The notes under the pieces are model-generated. The model was given only the letters and a program-made list of their open reading frames with translations, made no database searches and had not been told where the DNA came from. Below are positions 34,354 to 47,247 of a stretch of 64,000 bases of DNA, one piece after another (within the stretch, counting starts at the first letter, position 1; every line of letters begins with the position of its first letter). The position numbers and the translations under genes were made by a program. The stretch lies in the NCBI GenBank assembly GCA_015680685.1, contig MNCI01004504.1:280441-344440 (forward strand). Reading direction: 5' to 3'. Source of the stretch: Gnetum montanum (lineage: Eukaryota > Streptophyta > Gnetopsida > Gnetales > Gnetaceae).

Positions 34354-34815
34354 TAGAAGAGTTTTTGAGATCCTAGATAGGAAAAGCCCTAAATAACCTA
34401 ATAGAGATGTCTTACAAGATAGAGAATTTTCTAATAATAATAGATGTTTTAGATGCATTGTTCTCTTATTTGGATATTAGAGTTGCACAACACTAGCATG
34501 TTGATAAAACCATTCATGTTTAGTGCTAAAACGTTAGTCAACCTTTTGAGAAACCTATTTTTATGAGAGATTTTACATGTTTTATTTGTTTACCTTGGAA
34601 AGATATGAAAGGTTTTCTAGCCATATTTGTAAAAGAATGATGTTTTTCAATGTTGGATGAGTACCATAATACAAAAAATACACTTTTCCAAGATACCAAT
34701 CAAATGTATGTTAACTAAGATGACAATCCAAAAGAATAGCTAGTTAATGGAAAGAGTAAGTAAATGCTTGTGTTTGTGTAAACTTATTAGCTAATAATGA
34801 AACAATTTTTGTCAA

Positions 34816-35632
34816 TGATTATGATATCATATCTATGATATCGTAGATGCAATATTGTAGCCAAATATACAATGTAGTGGGCCATGGTCATGCCTATAAG
34901 TACGAGCCCATCGTTATGTTGAAAACAAAGCTTTTGATAAACACTTAGCAAAATTCTTGTAGTTTTTTTTCCATAATGTTAGAGTTAGTTATGAATGCCT
35001 ATAGTGTGCTGATTAATAGTTGTACAATATCTTTATTTGAGTGGATTTTTTCTAGACATAATTTATAAATGACAATAAATATTGAGATAGTTCTTCATCA
35101 TTTTAGCATATCATATAGAATAAATTTAGTTTTACTATGCCATTTACATTTCCTCAATAATTTAATATTACAATGTTCATTAGTAAAGGTAGCATGAAAT
35201 AACTAGTTTTGAGTATAAAGTGTAACTGTTTGGTCATCGAGTAGTGACTTTACTTGATTTGCTTAGTAGTAAAGTTACTTAGTAATTTGAGTAACAATTA
35301 CAATATCCTAAGATGTGTATAGAAAATCAAGAATAAATACTTATCACAAATAGGCTAGAGTAGGTTTATATTTTTATTGTACTTAGAGATAGAATTTACA
35401 TTCATTTTCACTATGTTTATTCTTAGCATACTTAAAATCCATACAATATGCCTCACTAAGAGTTAAGCCATACATGCCACACTTCACTAACTCTAAGTAA
35501 GAAGACAATGATCATGAACTTTTTATCAACTTACTAGTATACTTATATTGTCCATCCACATATTACGATTTGGTTGCGTGTGGATGCTTTTGACTTATAT
35601 GGTTGAGTGCTGGAATCCCCTAGTGCTCATTA
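34816..35632 (+). repeat. 5' LTR of the older Athila relative (817 bp)
   Basis: Begins TGATTATGATATCATATC and ends tatggttgagtgctgg...GTGCTCATTA, parallel to the TGATG...CTCATCA ends of the better copies. The TATA-like block cctataagta is near 34893. The U3 carries two GATATC palindromes (near 34832 and 34847), as in the element at 43302. Confidence 0.65.
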
Positions 35633-35633
35633 T

Positions 35634-35651
35634 TGGCACCATTTCCAAGGA
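35634..35651 (+). promoter_or_regulatory. tRNA-Asp type primer-binding site
   Basis: TGGCACCATTTCCAAGGA lies one base after the LTR end. It differs from the tRNA-Asp site TGGCGCCGTTGCCGGGGA mainly by C-to-T and G-to-A changes. Confidence 0.7.
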
Positions 35652-35744
35652 TGTGTTCATTCTATTAAGTATCACCAATTCTATCTTTTATACTTAGAAT
35701 AATTTCTCAAAACACACATACATTTAAGTGTTAACCAATTTAAA

Positions 35745-38700
35745 ATGGCTTCCATACTTAATGTGAAATCTCTACCTGCTATTGATCTTAACAAAAGTAA
35801 TAAAAGAAACTATAATAAAAAACTTAGAGTGGATAGATGTAAACAAGAATATCATATGCTTACATTGATTCTTGTTATATTGATTTCACATTCATTTTCA
35901 CTAGGATGAACAATTCATATTTAGAGACTTATAGGCAAAATTGTCTTGTTACCAAAATGCTCATCACCATCTATGCTCTAGGCAGGCCTCCTTAGAAAAA
36001 ATATTGATCATGGTTAAGAATGGTACTAAGTTACCAAAAACATGACTAGTAGGCCATATCAGCCAATAGAGGCTCAAGCAAGAAGGGATGCTATTATGGT
36101 AGCAAGATATGAGTAAGAGTAAGAAAAAAGATCACCATAGATGATTATCCTTACTAAGAAAGAAGATGAGCCACATAAAGCTAAAAAGTCTTATTAGACT
36201 CATAGATCTAGTTCTAAAATACTAGTGATATGTATGGAAGAGCCTCTAAAGATAATATTACATTCATCTCTTGCAAAAATTCCTAGAAAATATGAGGTAG
36301 ATTCTAGACTTAGGGAGAATTTAAGACCTAAGACCTTTGACATATCTAAAAGAGATGAATCAAGGAGTCAAACGAGAAGAACCAATTGACATCATTCTCC
36401 AAATCCCCCATCCTCTTCATCACACTCATCAGTAGACATTGATACGAGAGAATGAAGATCAAGAGATCATGTCAGGAAAAGGAGTGAGGATAAAGAACTT
36501 AGAAGGAAGGTTGAATAATTTCCTCAATTCTTGCAATCAAGACAACTACAAAATGCAACCAGATGTATGTGGTTTCCCAACTTAGATAAATTCACACTTG
36601 GAGGGTAGAATCCTTGCACATCTCCAGACTTTGTTCCTTAGAAAAATGTGATTTCAAAAGCACCACAACCTTTACAAGATTAGAGCTTTGCAAGGGTTGT
36701 TTTCACATAGACACACACACAACCCTGCAAGGTCCCAACAAGCACAAAATGTATTTTTAAGGATCCCACAACCTTCAAAATGGTGTAAGCTCCACTTAGA
36801 GTGTTTTCGCACTATAAACACACTTAACCTTTCAAGGTCCCAATAAGTTTACGAGATGCCTTCCCGTAAGAAGGACATCAACCCTACAAAGCTTACAAAG
36901 AAAGAAAGAAAAAAAAGGAGAGAATGTAACTAGACTTTACAAGTTCCTTGTATTTAAGATCTCATAATTACAATACACCATACAAAAGATATACAATGAA
37001 GTACAATAATACATCAACAGATTTATACATTGATGGATCAATTGTGTGAAAAGTGCTTTTCTTTCTCAAGCTGCTATGCCTTCTTTTATAGCTTTTCTTG
37101 GTACTCTTTGATTGTTGGATAATGGCTAGTTGGGATGTCCCATTCTAACTTGGGATGCCTTATTAAATTTTTTGAGCTTGTAGGTGGGAAAATCACTTTA
37201 GTTGGGATGTCCTAACAAAAATTGGAATGCTTGCTATTTATTTAGGACATCTACCCTGCAACTACACTTTCAACTCTAGAATGTTTCTTTAACATTTTGG
37301 ATGTCTTTGTAGATCTTGGAACACCTTCTTTTGACTTGTAAATTTTTTTTCCTAATTAAGACTTTATGTCATCTCAAATTGACATCCCAACTCTTATTGT
37401 CATTCCAACTTAGGTCTCGTTACAACTCAACTCTCATTTTCTCATCCCAGCTCAGCTCTTGTTATGTCAAACTCATCTTACTCTTGTTAAGTTCTTCCTT
37501 AGCACTACAAAATCATACAAACACATTTCAACATTCTCAATTTTCCAAGGTTTTGACATATCAAAAGGTTAATAAGGAGAAGGGATCATGAGAGACATGC
37601 CAATAGAAGAAGATATCTTGATGAAAAAGAAGATTATGAAGAAGAGAGAGAGGGAAATCAGATATGAGAGAAGACAACATTATGATCATTAAATAAATCA
37701 TTATTAAAAAAGAGCATACAAATATGAATATTATGAATAAACCCTATTAGCCACCTAAAGCATGATTAGCATCATGGAGACAATGCACATATCTACCAGA
37801 CGTTTAAGGGATAGTCACATAAAGTGACTTGACATAAATAATATTCCAAAGTTTGAAGGAGGATATTCTGTAGATCCACAACATCATCTTCAATATTTCC
37901 ATGATGCCTATGTCCTATAGAACATAGAAAATGATTGATAGAAATTGAAGTTATTTAGTAGAATACTCATAAAGGAAGTAGAAAGCTAGTACAAATCCTT
38001 AGAACTAGAATCAATCTAAAGATGGAGTACCATGTTAGAGCTCTTCAATGAAAAATATCAAACTTATTATAGAGTGTGAAACCTAAGAAAATAAATCCAA
38101 GAATGAAAACAAGGGACACATAAACCCATTAATAAGGTAATGGATAGATACTATTCACTATTATATAGATGCTGAGGCCACACATTTTTCCAAAGGGAAC
38201 AATTATGATACATCATCAATGGGTTAAAGAACAAAACAAGAGAGACCCTTGGAGTATATGCCTAAGGAAGGTTATTAGAGATGAAAACTCATCGAATTCA
38301 AAGGATACTAAGTTAAGTAGCAAAGGTAGAAGGAAAATTTTATAAAAGAGAATTAGCTAAAGAATACCATTGAGACCCTACTATTAGATTAGGAGATATG
38401 AATATTTGTGATACATAAGAAGAAGAGACATTAGAAGATGTGATCCAGTGAAAGACTATGCTATTCATAAATTAGTAAATGATATTGCAACAAAGGTAGA
38501 GAAAATATGGAATTTTGTGGATGAGAAATTTGTAACAATACTTAAGATTGTAGAGCTAAAAATTGACAAAATATTTAATAGAAATAAGAATAAGAAAAAG
38601 AAGTGAAATAATGAACATGATAGTTATAAAAATAAAAGAGAAGTCACTATAGTAGATGAGGTTATAGACTAAAGTCTTGAAGATAATAATGATTGTAAGG

Positions 38701-39250
38701 TGTGCCAGTATGAACATCCTAAGAAATATTATCCTATTATGGTTGACTTACAAGAGTTTGGGGCATATGTACTTAATCCAAAATTTTTTTAAAAGCAAAT
38801 GTCTAAATGATTATCTTATTCCCAGGGTAATTATAGGTAGCCCTATCAAAAATCATATTATGTAAGTGAGTCTTGTCCTTAACCAAAGGAGCAATACCAA
38901 CAATAGTGGCCACAACCATAGTTATTGGGGATGTCACTCTTAAAGCAACAATATCCATATTGACAACTAGATAATTACAAATACTACATTCAATATCCTA
39001 TATCTTCAGAAATTACTCTTGCTAAGCTTCTTCTCCCTACTATCTCATTGAGTACCACATACCTATAAGCCCATAGATGAAGTCATAACTTGATATATCT
39101 CAACTAGTAGTAGGTCATCCTTATTAAGCTCCCAATTCTTTACCACCAATATCGCCACCAACAATGTAGGGGAAATGCCATCACAACCACAACAAAAAAG
39201 TGTTCTAGGATAGTTAGTATATAGAAATAGGATAATATTAGCAACACTAT
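35745..39250 (+). pseudogene. gag of the older Athila relative, interrupted
   Basis: The start at 35745 (MASILNVKSLPAIDLNKSN) lies at the same distance from the LTR as in the element at 43302. A relic of the IPRFEGGY capsid block reads IPKFEGGYSVDPQHHL near 37845-37895. Downstream are LELFNEKYQTYY (about 38035) and the zinc motif CxxCQYEHPKKYYP (about 38700), where the last Cys became Tyr. Many stops, several frameshifts, and an unrelated insert between about 36513 and 37560 split it. Confidence 0.65.
36513..37560. mobile_element. Unidentified insert of about 1 kb inside gag
   Basis: Homology to the other gag copies stops after RKVE near 36515 and resumes near 37565. The insert has no domain. 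Its right half has several copies of GGGATGTCC-like motifs and inverted copies (GACATCCCAAC), between 37130 and 37460. Limits are estimated from loss and return of homology; no clean terminal repeats were seen. It could be a small non-autonomous LTR or DNA element. Confidence 0.4.
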
Positions 39251-39489
39251 ATGTAAATCTAGGAAATGTTCTTTCTTTTATACAAGTCTAAAAAAGGCTA
39301 GTAGAGTAAGAACTTCATCCCACCCTATTCCTCCTATGATATATCCTCCTACAATCATCATGCTTCGACACTAATTAAATCAAAAGGTTACAATTATAAT
39401 GTTAACTCATACAACATCATATTAGATAAAAGTAGGAAATCTTCCTAAGAAAAGAATAGATTATGGAAGCTCTCTAATTTATTTGCAAA

Positions 39490-39900
39490 TTACTAGAAAT
39501 TCAACATGCAAAGCTCTACTAGATTCAAGTTCTAGAGTTAATTTAATATCTCAAGAAACATATAAGGGATGGAACTTGCCACCATTAAAGGAGTGCAACA
39601 TAAGACTAGAGCTTGTAAACCAATTAGTTACCATTTCTTTAGGATAGATAAAAGATGTGATGACTACTATTAATGGATGGTCTTATTCAACAAATTTTCT
39701 TTTGATCAATGTAAAGAATGATAAGAAGAACTTTTCTATCATTATGTGGAGATCATGGCTTAGCATAATTGATGCTAAGCTAGGAATGAGAGGCTTGTCC
39801 TTAAAAATTTCCAAAGAAGATGAGCAAGGAGCCACATAGATGCAAAGAATTACATGCATCACTTATGATGATGAAGGATGTAATTAGGGACTAAAAGTTT
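39490..39900 (+). pseudogene. Protease relic of the older Athila relative
   Basis: ALLDSSSRVNLISQETY (about 39515) is the retropepsin active-site strand with DSG changed to DSS. It is followed by the GWSYSTNFLLINVKN and FSIIMWRSWLSIIDAKLG blocks, collinear with 46850-47200. In-frame stops are present. After it no reverse transcriptase follows. Confidence 0.65.
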
Positions 39901-41050
39901 AGAATGTTAACAACATCCTTATATTGGCCCATAACATATTTGAAAAACATGTATGCCAAAAGAAATAATAGCCACTAAACCAAAAGACATCCAGTGGTTA
40001 AGAAATGAGAGCATAAAATTATCCAAAATATGTATGGAAACATCCAATCCACTTAGTAAATCCTACCCCAAGAAAATGATTAAAATAGAGAACCTACAAA
40101 AGAATATTCTAAACCATGATCATATATCAAAAATAAGTAGCTAACATGGAGACTTAAAATTTGAAATTGAGAATAAATAAGAAAACATATTTAGATCTTC
40201 TAAAATAACAAGATTATCTAGTCCAACAAGATATGTGTTTCCAAATGATCAAAACTTGATTATCATCAATGTTGCATGGGACAAAAAATAAAAACATAAA
40301 TCACTAAGAATGATAAACAACAAACCTATAGTGTATGATCATGGGGATGTGTGGTTGATTTTTTGAACACTCACTCATGAGTTTAGTCAAGGGGGAGGTA
40401 CTCTATCTTGAATAAAAAATGATAAATGCATTTAATAGTTTTACAAATTTTTAGTTTACAACTTTGGCATATTTTTCTTAATTTTTTGTATTTCTTCATT
40501 CTGTAATATATTTTCTATTCTTTAATATATTTCACAATATCTTATCATTTTTCTCATTCTTTAATATCTTTTAGGTTCTTTATATGTTTTTCTATTCTTG
40601 TATATCTTTCATTATTGCTATAATTTTACTATTTTTTATGTACATAGTTTTGTTAATTTTTTATTAAAGTATCAATAAATAAGCAAGATGTAGTTGAAAT
40701 AATAAGAATTTCATTATATGTTATCAAATTATTGAAGGAATAATTTTATATACAGTGAGACCACATCATCCATTCACTGATTTTCAACAATAAGAGGTTC
40801 TTACCATGGACATAATGGTATTCTCATCACAATAAAGCTAAGATAAAATTGTGATCATTATGCCTTGATGGAAAGGAGGAGAACCAAGTGGGAATGGAAA
40901 GGGTGTGAAATCAAGGGGATTTATGGATTCTTTAAAGCTACTACTATGAGTCTTATTACACTGTGAAGTTGTATTATATACTTGAGTTCTAATGAAAAAT
41001 GGAAGCATGTTCTAAAATAAGTGCTACTTTGTCATGTCACTAGAAAAACC

Positions 41051-41262
41051 TATTACCCATGCCTAAAGGTAGTCCGATGGTAAGGTTAAAGGAGTAACTA
41101 CATAATAAATACACATAATAAAATTTTTTGGGGTTTTCATTGAAATGACATATTACCCATGCTTGAAGGTAGGTAACTTCATAGGAATTTTAAGGTTTCT
41201 TGGACTTGCATTCGTTAAAAGACTAGAAATACATGTTACCCATGCTTGAAGGCACTCCTTTG
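41051..41262 (+). repeat. Three dispersed copies of a ttacccatgcttgaagg motif
   Basis: Copies near 41051, 41151 and 41235, spaced about 100 and 84 bp, in the 3' non-coding part of the older Athila relative. The element at 20440-30386 has one copy (near 22590, minus), so the motif was amplified locally here. Confidence 0.6.
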
Positions 41263-42129
41263 TCCAATGGCTAAGTCTCCTTCAAAATAAACTATGTAAT
41301 TAATAAATTACTTCTTTGCCAAGTAATGATATTTCTTGTGGTCGTGATAGTCTTATGATTGTAAGTTTTAGGATGATATAATGTGATGTCATTTGTAAGT
41401 GGCATGGACTTGGTTTGGATCTTGGATGAATAGGCTAATGATTAATTTAATCATATATTACACATAGAATTTATTATGTTTATGGTAAGACATTTCATGT
41501 CTTATTTTCTACAATCCTTTCTACTACCATTTTACCAAATTATTGTATATAATTATAATTAGATGGTTTTGTATGACATAGTGTTATTTTGTTATTGGGG
41601 TAATACTAACATGTGTGCTTTGGAAGATAGGTATGATTTACATTGAACTCCTTGAATGTCCATGGATACTTGTAAGTATGATTATGCAAGAGTATTAGGG
41701 GTAGGAGCATACCTTAGGGAGGACCTACTTATATAACCCTTGTATTTCATACTTGAAAACCAACTCCACATCATCTTATATCTCCTAAATAATTTACTAA
41801 TGATCAATAATTTCTTATATAATCATACTCATTCATAAATTCAAAAAAGTTTAAACAAATCATCTCTTAAATCTTAATTAATTTACCTTGCCTAAAATCC
41901 TTTAACAACATCTTGATATAAAAAATATTACATTCTAAACATCATCTATGATTACGAAACCCTTTGGATTTTCTTAAAATTTTCTAGACTATTTATTTCA
42001 TCAATTGTTTCCATCATATTTTATAAAAATTTTGAAAATTTCAAAGGTGACATCATAGATATGATATCGCAAGGCCTGCGATATTGCATCAATGTGTCAC
42101 ATCTATGATATCATCAATATAAAAATATG

Positions 42130-42600
42130 TATATATGCATGTACTATTAGAAAAAATTTCATTTCATTCATTTCACATATGGGGAGTTTATGCTATTTTT
42201 GTGTCTAAGAACCTTAAAAGCTCCATATCTTCCTCACCATACATCCAATTTGATCTATTCTTGAATCCTTTTGCTTCCACAGTAAGCACCTCAATTGTGG
42301 AGGAGAGCATTACATATAATTCTTTTGAATTGTTCAAATTTTTCGTAATGCTTGGCAGATAAATTAAGGATAAGTATCATAAGAGATAATCTAAGATAAT
42401 GTTTTAAACTAATCTAAGATAATAAACTTAATGTTTCTTCCTAGCCAACCATTGAAATGCTTTTTGAAACAATAAATCAAAGATAGTGATGAGTTGTCAA
42501 GCTAAATTTTTTTGATTGATTAAATAATTATTTAATTATTTAATTAAATGATATTTTTCTAGGGAGGGATATTTTGAATTAATGAATTTTCTAAAATTAG
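42130..42600. other. AT-rich spacer, nothing recognised
   Basis: No domain, RNA gene or clear repeat other than a short palindromic A/T stretch (attatttaattatttaattaaat near 42525). Confidence 0.5.
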
Positions 42601-42619
42601 CATTCAAATTAAAAATAAA

Positions 42620-43301
42620 ATTGATTGTGTATAATGTTTTTGATCAAAATCCAAAATCCAATGAAGGGTTACAAATTGTTAGAAATGTTTCTGAAATGTT
42701 TGAGCAATCTTGAATCTTGTTATCATTGTTGTTATTACCAAATAGACTATATGAAGTGTGAGGATCATCAAAACCAAAAGAGAAGAGGCCTAGAGAAAGA
42801 GAAAGAGGATGAGGTGTAGAATGAAGTCCTCCTATGGAGCAAGAGGTGCAATCATATTCAATCCAATAGCCTACACTTGTAACAAGGCAATCTACGTAGG
42901 CAAAAGCTGATGTGCCACTAGCTCTAGAGTAAGGGAAATGCCTCACACTATCTAATGAGTATCTATAGGCCATTTAATAGAAATATATCATGTTCACTAT
43001 GATAGTAGAACTTAATTTCAAGCCATTCATAGAGTTCGTACTTGCACAGGTTTTTGATCAACTTCAAATCTTACCACTCTAGTCCACCATTTTAAGTAAT
43101 GATGAATGGTATCTAGGGAAAGTTCATTAATTTTTATAGAATAAAAAAGATGATGTAATTGTAAATATTGAGGGAGTAATAATATCATATTTAGTTGAAG
43201 CTTCACTAGGATACTGAACATACCAAATGTTGAAGCTAAGATTACTTAGATCTCTATGTGATTTGACACAGATGTGAGAAATGTATGATTGCAGAGGGCA
43301 T
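42620..43301 (+). pseudogene. Unidentified decayed ORF, 5' part
   Basis: Short frames join across stops into a protein-like stretch: NPMKGYKLLEMFLKC near 42655, and FKPFIEFVLAQVFDQLQILP near 43018-43077, then SNDEWYLGKVH and DVIVNIEGVIISYLVEASLG up to the insertion at 43302. The composition (alternating hydrophobic and charged residues) looks like a real former protein. I do not recognise it. It appears to continue at 50332 on the far side of the inserted element, with a small frameshift. Confidence 0.4.
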
Positions 43302-44066
43302 TGATGGGATGCGATATCGCATGGGCCGTGATATTGCATCCTCCCCCGTGATATCGTGGTGCACCATCATATTTATAAATAAGAGGCGGCTCTCCCTTGT
43401 TTCCTCATCCTAGGCTAGATAGTAGTGAAGCTAAGATTTTCCATGTGCCTGTAGTAGGAGTCCTAAAGTGAACGGATCTTTATTCGAGCAAACATTGTAC
43501 CTAAACACAAGTTTGTGTATGACAATAAAGATGAGATTCTTGGATAAACCTTGCAGTGCATGGAATAGGATAATTAGGACTTTTATTTATTTTTATTTAC
43601 TATTTTCCATTTACATGATTTATTAGGAATTAAATCTTTCTCAACCCTTCTCTCCTGCCTCAGTACGACTGCTTCGAGCACGTGCGTTACACGTGGTGAT
43701 CCCAGAATTGACTAGCGTTTGGTAACCATGGTTGCATTGGTTCAGGGTGTGAACGGTAAGTGGGAACGGATGTTGACGCTAGGTTAATTTAGACTTAGTT
43801 CGTTAGTTAGAGTTAGTAATTAGTCTCTTCAACCCTTCACCTCACTAGCATAGGAGATAAAATATAAAAAGCTATAAAAATAATATACCTCAGACTTGCT
43901 TAACCATACACCGTGACAAATACAAGTAAGTCTAGGAAGACAACGAATGATTAACCCTAAGTGTTCCATGAGGCATGTAGGCACTTAGTCTGCGGAGTTC
44001 GACCGGATCGCACATGTTACACTCATATTCGTATGGTTGAGTGTAGGGGTACCTCGCCGCTCATCA
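43302..44066 (+). repeat. 5' LTR of the gag-protease element (765 bp)
   Basis: TGATGGGATGCGATATCGC start and CGCCGCTCATCA end. TATA box TATAAATA near 43375. The U3 has GATATC palindromes. It lacks about 36 bp of U3 and 34 bp after the TATA region that are present in the 3' copy. Confidence 0.93.
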
Positions 44067-44067
44067 T

Positions 44068-44085
44068 AGGTGTCGTTGTCGGGGA
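44068..44085 (+). promoter_or_regulatory. tRNA-Asp type primer-binding site
   Basis: AGGTGTCGTTGTCGGGGA lies one base after the LTR. Apart from its first base it differs from TGGCGCCGTTGCCGGGGA only by C-to-T transitions. Confidence 0.8.
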
Positions 44086-44210
44086 TTAAGTATTTTTGCG
44101 CTAAGTAGAACATAGGAAATTACTCACATCATTGGGAGCTTAAACGAACCTTAGAGTTAATTAAAATAAAAATTATATAATGGTTAATTAGCACACCAAA
44201 TTAAATAACA

Positions 44211-46740
44211 ATGTCTTCTTCTCATAAGAGAAATTCACCACCTAGGGACAATACAAAGAACAGTCAACAATCAAAAACACATAACCTAAATTCGTCAGTT
44301 CCTCAACAATATAGGGTGGTATATACTCATCCTGATGAGTATATACCTAATTTTACTTTTATCCTTCATCAGGATGAACAGATGCGCTGGAGAGACTTGC
44401 AAGGTAACATTGTGTTACCTCCGGATCGTGCAGTCCCCAACATGCTCCTCCGTGCTTTGGCACAAATCAACATGACTCAACTCTATGCTGAATACGTTGC
44501 AGCAAATTTTGACACAAGGGATTATCATCCCACAGAAGCACAATGTATGAGGGACTTAAGGCAGGAGAGCCAACATACACTGTTGAAGGGCTTAGAGGTC
44601 CCACACATCCTAAGTGAAATCAAAGATGGTGAACCACTCATAACGGGTTCTCTATCAAAAGATGTTCCCCCTCCTAAAGATAGTGAGAAGGTGGGGTATC
44701 AGAACCTATGATCCACGATACACAACCATGGTTCTAATCCCTGTGAACACCAACTGTTCACTGAGTAACAACAACACATGACAAGGACGGGCACTTAGAT
44801 AGTTATCATGATCGGGGCCGAAGCCATAGAAGAGAAGGTAAGAAACATCGTCATGGCAATGGTTCTCCTTCTTCTTCTCCTTGTTCACGTCACTCACCCT
44901 CTTCTTCCACCTATGGGTGCAATCATAGAGAGCATAACAGTGAGGATAGAGGTAGGCAAAATGAGAGACCTTGATGAGAGAGTCGAGAGAGAGGATAAGG
45001 ACATGAATGAAGGGAAAGTAGGGAACAACATAGACATCACAGGCGTCATGAAAGAGATGATCATGATGAGCCCCTACTTGCCACTCGAAGTATGCTCGAT
45101 ATAATGGAGGCAGTTAGGATACCAACAAGGCATTTAAAAGATAGTCAGATCAAGTGTTTAGACATGAACAATATCCCACGCTTTGAGGGGGGATACAATG
45201 CTGATCCGCAACATCATTTATAGGAATTCCATGATGCCTGCGCCTTGCAAAATATAGAGAATGAGTGGCAGAAACTAAAGTTATTTCCCAGGAAACTCAC
45301 CAAGGTAGCAGAGAGTTGGTACCAGTCCTTAGAACCAGAAACCATTAGGAGGTGGAGTATGATGTTAGAACTCTTCAACGATAAGTATCAAACATAATTC
45401 AAAGTGTCTAATTTGCGTAAGTAGATCCAAGGATGGAAGCAAGGTACTCATGAACCCTTGGATGCTACCATGGGCCGCTACTATGCATTATTACATCATT
45501 GCCTGGGCCATGGTTACACACAATGGGACCAACTTTGCCACATCATAGATGGGCTAATGTATGAGACTAGGAGAATCCTTGGGACTTATGCCCAAGGGAG
45601 AATATCAGAACTTAGAGCCCATGAAATACATTGCTTGTTGGAGCAAGTAGCCAAAGAAGAAGGTGAACTACGAAAAAGGAAAAGTGCAGAAGAATATAAC
45701 TGTGATCCCTCTCTTCGAAAGAAGGGATTAAAAGTTTGTGATGAACAGGATGAGTCACCACTCGAAGAGTTGATGAATAGAAAAACCTTACCGATTCAAA
45801 AACTAACAACCGAAGTATCAGCTAAGGTAGATCAATTGTGGGATTCCTTAGACTCTAGACTTGAAACTATCTTGAAAATCATAGAAGAGTCTAAGGTGGA
45901 ACGAAGTAGTGACAAGAACAAGACAAAGCAGAGAGATTTAGGCCCTGCACATAACAAAGGTAAGGGGAAAATTACTATCTCTGATGAGGTTGTGGATTCT
46001 GACACAGATGATGACAGTGGATGTGAGATCTGCCACTATGACCATCCTAAGGGATGTTGTCCAATCATCTCACATCTATAGGAGTCTGGGGTGTATGCAC
46101 TTAATCCAAGACTTAACTAATGACAGACACGTCGAAGGTTACCTTATCCTCAAGGTAATCCAAGACAGTTCCACCAACCGTTAACATATTATCCAAGTGG
46201 AACTCCACCACAACCCATCGGACAACATCAGCAGTGGCAATACCCACAGTCATGGGGGATGCCATCGCTGAAACAATAATACCCTTACCGGCAACCTGAT
46301 CCTTATGGATATTATGTGCAACAGTTGGTTTCTCCAAGTGACTCTATGAATCACACAACTCCCCAACATCACTACCAAGTTCGGGAGTACTTTAGGAGGA
46401 CTCCTTCTCCTCTGGGAGGTACCCCACATACCTACCATCCTCCTAATCCATCCGAACCTCTTCCACTGGTAGTTCCCATAACACCTCCTACTCCAACAAT
46501 GCAAGGGGAACTCCCCACTCAACCACAACAACGTCACGTTACGAGAGCCGTAAACATTCAACCCACTGTTGGTTCTGAAAACCATAAAAAGAGAAGACTT
46601 ACCTTTAGAACCAGAAGCCCAAACAAGCTCTCACAACAACAAGCGGTTGAGTCTAGGTACACTCCTCCACCATCCAAAACTTCGGAGCACCCTTCAGTCC
46701 AATAGAGTTGTACGCATACGGTTATGTTAACGCATATCGT
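44211..46740 (+). pseudogene. Athila gag (near-continuous)
   Basis: Start at 44211 (MSSSHKRNSPPRDNTK). The N-terminal block has VVYTHPDEYIPNFTFILHQD. One frameshift near 44710 moves the frame, which then runs to the protease. A Ser/Arg/His-rich linker is at 44780-45070. The capsid (about 45110-45680) reads IPRFEGGYNADPQHHL, WQKLKLFPRKL, RRWSMMLELFNDKYQ. A Glu/Lys helix region follows, then the zinc motif CEICHYDHPKGCCP near 46022-46063 (CX2CX3HX3C, not the standard CCHC spacing). A Pro/Gln-rich tail (46316-46705) ends the gag part. Several in-frame stops show it is no longer coding. The capsid would package element RNA. Confidence 0.88.
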
Positions 46741-47247
46741 AATCGACTGGATCAAGGTAGGCCACCTTCCCAGGAAACTATCTGACCCTAGGAGTCCCTT
46801 AATCTATTTACAAATTGCCAAGAACAAACCACATAAGGCTCTTCTTGACTCAGGTACCAGAGTCAACTTAATTTCACAAGAGATGTATCAAGCCTAGAAC
46901 CTGCCCCAACATAAGAAGAGCAACATCCAACTAGAGCTAGCAGACCAGTCCATCACCATTCCCTTGGGATTGGTGGAGGACATAGCTACCACTGTGTGTG
47001 GTTGGTCCTACCCAGCTAATTTGCTGGTGATCAAAATCAACAACAATGAAGGGGACTTCCCTATCATAATGGGAAGGCCATGGTTAAGCATAGTAGACAC
47101 GTACCTAGGGATCCATGATCTTTTCTTGAAGATATCTAAGATAAACATATATGGAAAGATCGAGAAGAAGAAAGTTCCATGCATCACATACAATGACTCA
47201 GAGGGTGATGATATGGAAGAATGTTCAACATCTATTCCATGTAATTG
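46741..47247 (+). pseudogene. Retropepsin in frame with gag
   Basis: ALLDSGTRVNLISQEMYQ (about 46832-46893) retains the catalytic Asp-Ser-Gly. Next come LVEDIATTVCGWSYPANLL and FPIIMGRPWLSIVDTYLG, the second half of the fold. The frame is the same as the 3' part of gag, so gag and protease formed one polyprotein. One TAG follows the active site near 46895 and one separates gag and protease near 46705. The frame ends at TGA (47245-47247), after which no polymerase follows. Confidence 0.8.

Larger units (their letters stand above)
34816..42125 (+). mobile_element. Older Athila relative with gag and protease only (3' end uncertain)
   Basis: 5' LTR 34816-35632, tRNA-Asp type primer site, gag from 35745, protease near 39490-39900, and a block (about 40380-40920) that matches the post-integrase region of the other two elements (gtcaagggggagg, then aaagggtgtgaaatcaagggg). 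No reverse transcriptase, RNase H or integrase lies between. A GATATC-rich stretch at 42048-42115 may be the start of a truncated 3' LTR, but the R-U5 part is not there. Heavily decayed, with a foreign block of about 1 kb in gag (36513-37560). Confidence 0.6.

Noticed and set aside
37316-37591. 91-codon plus-strand frame
   Set aside because: Leu/Ser-rich, from pyrimidine-rich repeats in the unidentified insert; no domain or conservation evident.
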